Positions 58,598 to 64,000 of a stretch of 64,000 nucleotides of DNA are shown one piece after another; the stretch's first letter is position 1, and each line of letters starts with the position of its first letter. The stretch is taken from contig NZ_JAAGLV010000009.1 in the NCBI RefSeq assembly GCF_010548305.1, positions 248,001-312,000 of the forward strand, given 5' to 3'. Both the position numbers and the translations under genes were made by a program. Under the pieces are notes generated by a model. That model worked only from the letters and a program-made list of their open reading frames with translations. It was not told the origin of the DNA and ran no database searches. The stretch comes from Streptomyces sp. SID13031 (GTDB lineage: Bacteria > Actinomycetota > Actinomycetes > Propionibacteriales > Kribbellaceae).

Positions 58598-59767
58598 CTA
58601 GTCGTAAAGATTGAACGGAACGAGCTCGTAGGAGTGCTCGCAGGGGATTCCGGGCGTGACGTAGTACTCGCCGGTGGTGAGATCGACGCAGCTCGACAGC
58701 AGCGTCGACCATTGCCTCAGCTCGGCGAGGCGGTCGTCGGGGTGAGCGCAGAGCGAGTCGGGTCTCCCCAGGTGATCCGACATCGCGGTGTGGACGGCCT
58801 TGCGTACATCGGTCGCCGTGGCTGCTTCTTTCAGGCCCTGCGTGGCGCGCGGGACCCGAAGCAGTGAGTCAGGTGACATCGGTCGGTGGGTGGCGGCCAG
58901 TTGTGGCGGTACGAACGCCTGGTAGTGGTTGCCGTGGACGATCAACCCGTCGACCGGATACTCCCAGCCGTGCGCGCCGGGCGTGGTCTCGAGGTCGATG
59001 CTGAAACCGGATCGATCGGTCAGCAGGGCGTTGCTCGCGATGTGCGCGCGAGTCTTGACGAGGACTTTGAGGGCGTCGGAGATGGAGTCGGAGTCGAGTA
59101 CGAGCCGGCGGATGACGGTCTGCGGTACACCGACGGTGTCGTCGAACCGGCCGCCGAGCCCGTTGGCGTTGAGGGCGAAGCCGCGCGAGTTGGCGCCGTG
59201 CCGGCCGATCTGGCCGGCCTCGACCTGCATGATGACGGTCGGCTTCGGCGGCTGGACGATGCGCAGGATGACGACGGTGTCGCGGACCGCGTGCCGCCAG
59301 TCCCAGTTCTGTCCGGTGTAGACGTGGCCGTCGCTCGTGGCCGGGCCGGTCAGCGAGTACGACGTACAGCCGTCGGGGGCGTCGCCCTGGCTTGGTTCAA
59401 GGCTTGTACTTTCGCTTGTTCCTTCTGTTGAACCTTCAGTTGTGGCTGAGCTCCGGCGGAAGGATTCGGCGTCGTAGATGATCTCGCCGCGGCAGTTCAG
59501 GGCGACGATCTCGCGCACCGGGACGCCGGCGCCCTCGGCGATCCCGGTCATCTCCTCGAACAGCTCCGGGAAGCCGGAGCGCAGCAGTTGCTCCCACGGC
59601 TCGGAGAGGGTGAGGATCTCGGACCAGCTCCGGCCCGTCTGGAGTTCGAAGGCCTGGGTGTAGTACGCGATCGCCGTCGCGATCAGGTCAGCGGCCGCTT
59701 GCCCGTAGCTGATCCCGCGCCGGCGGGGCGTCGTACCGGATACTTCGATGACCCTCAGCTGCGACAC
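58598..59767 (-). CDS. C45-family autoproteolytic acyltransferase/hydrolase
   Basis: A 389-residue Ntn-hydrolase of the isopenicillin-N acyltransferase type. GTG 59767 follows CCAGGGAGCTCCCA and gives the classic opening LRVIEVSGTTPRRRGISYGQ; a longer in-frame ATG at 59806 crosses the promoter region. Self-cleavage would occur before Cys134 in DGCTSYSL, making Cys the N-terminal nucleophile; TGQNWDW and RGFALNANGLGG are further site motifs. A Thr/Ser/Glu-rich stretch (about 112-128) just before the cleavage site acts as linker. First gene of the peptide-transporter operon. Confidence 0.9.
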   Translation of the reverse strand: MSQLRVIEVSGTTPRRRGISYGQAAADLIATAIAYYTQAFELQTGRSWSEILTLSEPWEQLLRSGFPELFEEMTGIAEGAGVPVREIVALNCRGEIIYDAESFRRSSATTEGSTEGTSESTSLEPSQGDAPDGCTSYSLTGPATSDGHVYTGQNWDWRHAVRDTVVILRIVQPPKPTVIMQVEAGQIGRHGANSRGFALNANGLGGRFDDTVGVPQTVIRRLVLDSDSISDALKVLVKTRAHIASNALLTDRSGFSIDLETTPGAHGWEYPVDGLIVHGNHYQAFVPPQLAATHRPMSPDSLLRVPRATQGLKEAATATDVRKAVHTAMSDHLGRPDSLCAHPDDRLAELRQWSTLLSSCVDLTTGEYYVTPGIPCEHSYELVPFNLYD

Positions 59768-59785
59768 TGGGAGCTCCCTGGGTGA

Positions 59786-59870
59786 TTGTGTTACAAAGGC
59801 TTGCATGCGTGGACTGTTCGTTACAGAGCCGAGTGGATCGGATGATACACAGATGACCGATGATGTAACA
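59786..59870. promoter_or_regulatory. Divergent control region with repeated GTTACA
   Basis: Between the C45 and RpiR genes, GTTACA occurs at 59790-59795 and 59820-59825, exactly 30 bases apart, and its complement TGTAAC at 59864-59869. The first is inside the palindrome TTGT-GTT-ACAA (59786-59796). Three helically phased half-sites suit a dimeric RpiR repressor that controls both directions. Confidence 0.5.
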
Positions 59871-60743
59871 GGGGTTCCGCGAAATCCGGCCATCGTCGAA
59901 CTGCGCGCCCGGATCCGCGACCACTGGGACGAGTTCACTCCGGCCGCTCGGTCGGTCTGCCGGTCGCTGTCGGAGAGCACTCCCGAGCGACTGCTCTATC
60001 TGTCCGCGCAGGAGCTCGGCGTGGCGAGCAAGACCAGCAACGCGACCGTCATCCGCACGCTGCAAGCACTCGGGTACGCCGGACTGGCCGAGCTGAAGGA
60101 TCTGGTCGCGGCGCCGTTCAAGACCGGGTTGCGCGAGGAGCGGCTGCGCAGCCGGATCGAGTCGACCGGCGGCGATCCCAAGCACGTCTGGGACAAGGTG
60201 ATCACCGAGTCGCTGGAGCGGATCGAGTTCCTCAACGCGCACATGTCGATGGACTCCTTCAAGGAGGCCGTCCGGCTGATGCTCGAGGCGCGGGAGATCA
60301 CGACTTACGGGTTTGGTGCGAACTATGTCGCGGCCGAACACCTGACGCTGAAACTGCGGCGGCTCGGCCGGCGCAGCCGCTGCATCCAGACGGCCGGTTT
60401 CCGGCTCGCCGACGACCTGATGTCGATCGAGCGCGAGGACGTCGTGATCGTGATCGCGCCCGGCCGGCTCATCATCGACGCCGAGGTGGTGATCGACCGC
60501 GCCCGGTCGGTCGGCGCCGGGATCATCCTGCTGAGCGAGCAAGCGGTGGCCGAGCGGCTGGCCGGTGACGTCACAGTCGCGATCCACGTCCCGAACACGG
60601 TCACCGGCATCACAGCGGAGGTACTCACCATCATCGTCACCACTGACGCACTGGCACAGGCAGTCGCGGCCGCCGACACCGAGCACACGCTGGAGTCAGC
60701 TCACACGCTGGAGACCCTGCGTCAGCAGCTGGGCTTCGAATGA
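59853..60743 (+). CDS. RpiR-family transcriptional regulator
   Basis: A 296-residue regulator with an N-terminal HTH_6 domain (about 12-85, PERLLYLSAQELGVASKTSN) and a C-terminal SIS sugar-isomerase fold (about 125-265, ITTYGFGANYVAAEHLTLKL, VIVIAPG). SIS domains usually bind phosphosugars, but RpiR members also control amino acid pathways. ATG 59853 is chosen because a repeated operator-like GTTACA lies upstream; ATG 59805 with AAAGG is an alternative. ATGA overlap with proC. Confidence 0.88.
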   Translation: MTDDVTGVPRNPAIVELRARIRDHWDEFTPAARSVCRSLSESTPERLLYLSAQELGVASKTSNATVIRTLQALGYAGLAELKDLVAAPFKTGLREERLRSRIESTGGDPKHVWDKVITESLERIEFLNAHMSMDSFKEAVRLMLEAREITTYGFGANYVAAEHLTLKLRRLGRRSRCIQTAGFRLADDLMSIEREDVVIVIAPGRLIIDAEVVIDRARSVGAGIILLSEQAVAERLAGDVTVAIHVPNTVTGITAEVLTIIVTTDALAQAVAAADTEHTLESAHTLETLRQQLGFE

Positions 60744-61744
60744 CCGGGACGGTGGCGGTCATCGGCGGCGGCAACATGGGCGGCGCGCTGATCGCCGGAT
60801 TGGTAGGCGGGTTGGGAGGCGGCGCGGCTGCGCGACCTGAGTCGTCGCAAGCGACGGCTGGGGAGTCCGAGCCGTCGCCGGTTAAGGGCGCGCGGTACGA
60901 GGCATCGCCGGTTGACGGAGCGCGGTACGAGCTGTCGCCTGTTAAGGGCGCGCGGTACGAGGCATCGCCGGTTGAAGGCGCGCGGTACGACGCATCGCCA
61001 GTTGAAAGCGCACGGTACGACGCATCGCAAGTGCTGGTGGTGGAGCACTCCGTCGAGCGGGCCGCGCATCTGCGTGCGGCGTACGGCGTACAGGTGGTTC
61101 CGCTGGCCGAGGCTGTCGGGCGGGCGGCGACGGTGTTGATCACGGTCAAGCCGCATCACGTTCCTGCGCTGCTGGACGACCTGGCCTCGCTGGTGACTCA
61201 GGATCAGCTGGTCGTGTCGGCGGCCGGTGGGATCCGGATCGCGCAGATCGAGGCAGTGTTGGGTCCCCTGGTCGCCGTGGTTCGGAGTATGCCGAACGCG
61301 GCGGTGGCACTCGGCGAGGGGATGATCGCGATCAGCCCGGGCTCTTGTGCGGGTGAGGCCGAGCTGGATCGCGCGCAGGCGCTCTTCGAGCCGGTCGGGC
61401 AGGTGGTACGGCTGCCAGAGAGTCAGCTGGATGCGGTGACCGCGTTGTCTGGGAGCGGGCCAGCCTATTTTTACTACTTAGCCGAAGCCTTGATTGATGC
61501 CGGAGTACTGATCGGGTTGCCGCGGGCGCTCGCCTCGCAGCTCGTGATCCAGACGGCGGTGGGCGCGGGTGCGATGTTGCGGGCAGACGAGGATCCGGTG
61601 GCGTTGCGGGCCGCGGTCAGCAGCCCGGGTGGGATGACGATCGCGGCCGTCCACGAGCTCGAGAAGCGAGCTGTGCGTGGCGCTGTCATGTCGGCGGTCC
61701 AGGCTGCTCGGGACAGGTCGATAGCCGTCGGCACTCAGGAGTAG
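60740..61744 (+). CDS. proC: Pyrroline-5-carboxylate reductase with an internal repeat insertion
   Basis: A 334-residue enzyme reducing pyrroline-5-carboxylate to proline with NADPH (or acting in the reverse or on an analogue). Rossmann motif AVIGGGNMGGALIAGL, then an insertion of about 60 residues made of five 10-residue repeats (xSPVxGARYE), then LVVEHSVERAAHL resumes strand two. Further motifs: VLITVKPHHVPALL, RSMPNAAVALGEGM, and the catalytic-helix block ALSGSGPAYFYYLAEALIDAG and SSPGGMTIAAVHELE. The insertion is absent from ordinary ProC, which is about 270 residues. Contains a TTA codon at 61478. Confidence 0.93.
   Translation: MTGTVAVIGGGNMGGALIAGLVGGLGGGAAARPESSQATAGESEPSPVKGARYEASPVDGARYELSPVKGARYEASPVEGARYDASPVESARYDASQVLVVEHSVERAAHLRAAYGVQVVPLAEAVGRAATVLITVKPHHVPALLDDLASLVTQDQLVVSAAGGIRIAQIEAVLGPLVAVVRSMPNAAVALGEGMIAISPGSCAGEAELDRAQALFEPVGQVVRLPESQLDAVTALSGSGPAYFYYLAEALIDAGVLIGLPRALASQLVIQTAVGAGAMLRADEDPVALRAAVSSPGGMTIAAVHELEKRAVRGAVMSAVQAARDRSIAVGTQE
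60871..61020. repeat. Five 30-bp tandem repeats inside proC
   Basis: Blocks starting at 60871, 60901, 60931, 60961 and 60991 are each exactly 30 bases with the pattern (g)nnTCGCCGGTTnAnGGnGCGCGGTACGA; a degenerate sixth starts at 61021. They encode repeats of the form SPV[KDE]GARY[ED]. The unit length keeps the frame. The copies differ at a few positions, so the array is older than the one in the next gene. Confidence 0.95.
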
Positions 61745-61748
61745 CGGC

Positions 61749-62840
61749 GTGAAGATCTCGGTTGTCGACTACCACACCGCCGGCGAGCCTTTCAGGATCG
61801 TCGCCGATGGTCTGCCTTCCATTGAAGGTGCCAGCGTGGCTGAGCGGCGCACCTCTGCGATGGCCAGCGACTCGGTGGACGAGGTTCGGCAGTTGCTGGT
61901 CAACGAGCCTCGTGGGCATGCCGACATGTATGGCGGGTTTGTTGTCCCGGGCAATGACGACGGCGCGGACTTCGGCGTGCTCTTCTGGCACAAGGACGGC
62001 TACTCGACGGCGTGCGGGCACGGCACGATCGCCCTTGGTACGTGGGCCGTCGAGAGCGGTTTGGTCGCCTCGTCGCCCGACGGTGACACCGACGTGGTGA
62101 TCGACGTACCTTCGGGGCGAGTCGTTGCCCGAGTCACCTGTCTTGCGGGCGCCGTGCAACACGTTGCCTTTCGCAACGTTCCGTCGTACGTGACGGCTCG
62201 CGATGTCGAGGTGACAACGCAGCGAGGTGTGGTGCGCGCAGACATCAGCTTCGGTGGCGCCTTCTACGCGTCGGTCGACGCCTCATCGGTCGGGTTGTCG
62301 GTGACGCCGTCGGACTACGCCGAACTCGTCGCAATCGGGCGAGAGATCAAGTGGGCGCTGAACGACGGCCCGTGGGCGCGCCACGCTTCCGACAGCCGCC
62401 TCGACGGGATCTACGGCACCATCCTGTACGACGACCTCGGCCGTACCGCGACCGGACCGCACCAACGCAACGTAGCCATCTTCGCCGACGGCGAGGCCGA
62501 CCGCTCCCCCTGCGGATCCGGTACCTCCGCCCGCCTCGCCCTCCTAGCCGACTCAGGCCAACTCGCCCCCAGCGAAGTACTACGCCACGACTCCATCGTC
62601 GGCACCACGTTCCTCGGCCGAGTACTCACCGACCCCGGACCTGCCGCCGATGCCGGTCCCGATGCCGGGGCCGGTCCCGATGCCGGGGCCGGTCCCGATG
62701 CCGGGGCCGGTCCCGATGCCGGGGCCGGTCCCGATGCCGGGGTGATCACCGAGGTCCAAGGCAACGCCTACCGAACCGGAACCTCCACCTTCACCCTGGA
62801 CCCCCGCGACCCCCTCGGTACCGGCTTCACCCTGCGCTGA
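61749..62840 (+). CDS. Proline racemase / 4-hydroxyproline epimerase family protein
   Basis: A 363-residue cofactor-independent epimerase. Both catalytic cysteines are present: Cys89 in STACGHGTIAL and Cys255 in RSPCGSGTSA. This excludes the trans-3-hydroxyproline dehydratase subtype, which lacks the first Cys. HTAGEPFRIV near residue 10 is the family opening. After GTTFLGRVLTD a repeat of GPDAGA units (about 38 residues) is inserted before VITEVQGNAYRTGTSTFTLD resumes. GTG 61749 follows CAGGAGTAGCGG, four bases after proC. It would interconvert D and L proline or cis/trans hydroxyproline isomers. Confidence 0.92.
   Translation: MKISVVDYHTAGEPFRIVADGLPSIEGASVAERRTSAMASDSVDEVRQLLVNEPRGHADMYGGFVVPGNDDGADFGVLFWHKDGYSTACGHGTIALGTWAVESGLVASSPDGDTDVVIDVPSGRVVARVTCLAGAVQHVAFRNVPSYVTARDVEVTTQRGVVRADISFGGAFYASVDASSVGLSVTPSDYAELVAIGREIKWALNDGPWARHASDSRLDGIYGTILYDDLGRTATGPHQRNVAIFADGEADRSPCGSGTSARLALLADSGQLAPSEVLRHDSIVGTTFLGRVLTDPGPAADAGPDAGAGPDAGAGPDAGAGPDAGAGPDAGVITEVQGNAYRTGTSTFTLDPRDPLGTGFTLR
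62653..62742. repeat. Five identical 18-bp tandem repeats in the racemase gene
   Basis: CCGGTCCCGATGCCGGGG occurs five times without any difference at 62653, 62671, 62689, 62707 and 62725. It encodes GPDAGA repeats in frame. Identity of all copies suggests recent expansion or ongoing slippage. Confidence 0.97.
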
Positions 62841-62856
62841 GCACAGCTGTCTCGAA

Positions 62857-62894
62857 TTGACACAACCACGCCGCCAACCGTCGATAACATCGAC
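62857..62894 (+). promoter_or_regulatory. Promoter and palindrome before the ABM gene
   Basis: TTGACA (62857-62862) is a consensus -35 box. About 17-18 bases later lies GTCGAT-AAC-ATCGAC (62880-62894), a perfect palindrome that covers the expected -10 position. A repressor site over a promoter is the simplest reading. Confidence 0.5.
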
Positions 62895-62927
62895 CCTGAC
62901 CTGTCCCTCAGCTCCAGGGAGCCCCCG

Positions 62928-63254
62928 ATGATCTTCATCACCGCCAAGTTCAAGGTCCAGCCCGAAGACGCCGACAGCTGGCCGGCCATCACCGCCGACT
63001 TCACCGCCGCCACCCGCGCCGAGCCCGGCTGCCTCTGGTTCGACTGGTCCCGCAGCGTCGACGACCCCACCGAATACGTCCTGATCGAATCCTTCGCCGA
63101 CGACGCCGCAGCCGGCGCCCACGTAAACTCCGACCACTTCAAAGCAGCCCAATCCACCCTCCCACCCCACCTGGTGGAAACCCCCCGAATCATCAACTTC
63201 AAACTCGACCAATCCACCTGGTCCGAACTAGGCGAACTAGCCGTCAACCGCTGA
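62928..63254 (+). CDS. Antibiotic biosynthesis monooxygenase (ABM) domain protein
   Basis: A 108-residue ferredoxin-like dimeric alpha+beta barrel protein. MIFITAKFKVQPEDADSW opens the fold; RAEPGCLWFDWSRSVDDPTE and YVLIESFADDAAAGAHVNSDH follow, with the HxxSxxF-type ABM signature partly kept. Family members are quinol monooxygenases or heme-degrading enzymes. ATG follows CTCCAGGGAGCCCCC. Own promoter with a palindrome is visible upstream. Confidence 0.88.
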   Translation: MIFITAKFKVQPEDADSWPAITADFTAATRAEPGCLWFDWSRSVDDPTEYVLIESFADDAAAGAHVNSDHFKAAQSTLPPHLVETPRIINFKLDQSTWSELGELAVNR

Positions 63255-63260
63255 CGCGAA

Positions 63261-63929
63261 TCACCGGTACTGCCGCTTCTGAGCCTCGAGGATCGCCGCC
63301 ACCACGTGGTCCGGCAGCGATACGACTTCGAGGCTCACGCCGAGGCCGGTGATGGCCTGGCCTTGCCAGGACCTGCCTCTCAAATGTCTGACCGCAGCCT
63401 CGTCGCTCACGCAGAGAACAAGGCGGCGGGCAATCGGCGGCAGCACCTGTGCGATCCAGTGCAGCTTGACCGCATCGTTCACCAGCTTGTACTTCTGGGC
63501 AACCTTTGCCGAGCCCTGGTGAGCCCAACACTCGGCCAGCACCGTCTGCTCCGGATCGGCGCCGTCGATCTCGACCTTCGCGCCGCTGGGATGAACGATC
63601 CTGGTCGGCCGAAGAGCAACACCCAATCTGCGCCCCAAGGCCTCGAGCATCGCCCCCTCTGCTGAGCGCTGCTCGAACGAACTGCCGGCGGGCTGTGTCG
63701 CCGGATCGACGACCACCGGCTCGTCATCCTCTGTGGCGGGTTCGATCGCGTTCACGATCTTGCCAAGTCTGCCCGGAGAGCGGGTGATCAGGCCGGATGC
63801 CGCCAGATCGCGGCAGATCTGGTTCACGATCTGTCGCGGCATGATCCCCGTCGCCTGGGCCAACTCGTCGTCATCCAACGGCCGGCTGCTGGCTCGGATG
63901 GCCAGCACGATCCGTTCACGATGACTCAT
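63261..63929 (-). CDS. Winged-helix protein with an uncharacterised C-terminal domain
   Basis: A 222-residue protein not assigned to a family. Residues 1-62 form a winged helix (RERIVLAIRASSRPLDDDEL, ATGIMPRQIVNQICRDLAA, SGLITRSPG). A linker (63-85) leads to a 130-residue domain with KVEIDGADPEQTVLAECWAH and AKVAQKYKLVNDAVKLHWIA. The order Asp-x-x...Glu-x-Trp followed by Lys-rich helix recalls restriction-nuclease-like folds, but the Glu-x-Lys of that fold is not clear. It is convergent with the ABM gene (6 bases apart). Beyond it, 63930-64000 shows no gene. Confidence 0.65.
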   Translation of the reverse strand: MSHRERIVLAIRASSRPLDDDELAQATGIMPRQIVNQICRDLAASGLITRSPGRLGKIVNAIEPATEDDEPVVVDPATQPAGSSFEQRSAEGAMLEALGRRLGVALRPTRIVHPSGAKVEIDGADPEQTVLAECWAHQGSAKVAQKYKLVNDAVKLHWIAQVLPPIARRLVLCVSDEAAVRHLRGRSWQGQAITGLGVSLEVVSLPDHVVAAILEAQKRQYR

Positions 63930-64000
63930 CGCGCCACCGAAGCTCCTGTGCGGCTCTTGGGCCGAGACCTGCTAAGCATCAGTTTTCGCAGGCGATGCCG

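Noticed and set aside
60871..61020. CRISPR array
   Set aside because: The repeats are directly adjacent without spacers and lie in frame inside proC.

Overview
The window is high-GC DNA (about 70 percent by eye) with many GTG starts, four-base ATGA/GTGA gene overlaps, a GlnR-type box and a 6C-type small RNA. This points to a soil actinomycete of the Nocardioidaceae/Kribbellaceae type. The placement rests on gene content and style, not on a marker gene. No tRNA, rRNA, insertion sequence or CRISPR array was seen.

Layout. 0-6.7 kb: the end of a dipeptide-type ABC transporter operon (binding protein, ATPase, two permeases, ATPase) followed by a GH1 beta-glucosidase, probably a beta-glucoside uptake locus. 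6.7-9.2 kb: secreted GH20 hexosaminidase and an alpha/beta hydrolase. 9.2-24.1 kb: a galactoside locus. A leftward operon makes a Tat/lipoprotein sugar-binding protein, two permeases and two alpha-galactosidases (GH36, GH27). A divergent rightward operon encodes an SDR dehydrogenase, a 48-codon ORF, a FadR-type regulator, D-galactonate dehydratase and an epimerase-like protein. A secreted GH33 sialidase lies between these and a KDPGal-type aldolase and a PfkB kinase. Together the enzymes give an oxidative De Ley-Doudoroff route from galactosides to pyruvate and glyceraldehyde 3-phosphate. 24.3-26.6 kb: serine hydrolase, PPOX-type flavoprotein and VOC protein. 26.6-29.7 kb: a coupled pair of cNMP-binding-domain histidine kinase and response regulator fused to a thioredoxin-reductase-like flavoprotein. 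29.8-31.6 kb: GH18 chitinase.

31.7-41 kb is mixed: an XRE/TPR regulator with branched-chain aminotransferase, a stand-alone LigD-type polymerase, a TetR/FAD-monooxygenase pair whose monooxygenase is frameshifted near its 3' end, a secreted metallopeptidase, and an AmiC-like binding protein without a signal peptide. 42-49.2 kb: an NCS1 permease and complete urease operon (ureA, B, C, F, G, D) plus a P-loop kinase. It is headed by a GlnR-like box and a foldable leader. 49.5-52.3 kb: TetR regulator, a highly symmetric operator, a DrrAB-type drug ABC exporter and the 6C-type RNA. 52.4-63.3 kb: a small protein, an esterase, a peptide ABC operon led by a C45 (penicillin acyltransferase-like) hydrolase and, divergently, RpiR regulator, proC and proline racemase/hydroxyproline epimerase, then an ABM-domain protein. 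An unidentified winged-helix protein closes the window.

The least ordinary features are in-frame minisatellites inside proC, the racemase and the GH27 enzyme; the redox two-component pair; the urease-operon leader; and a short AT-rich motif (CCTTGAACCAAGCC) found in three unrelated genes, with its 10-base core at five sites.
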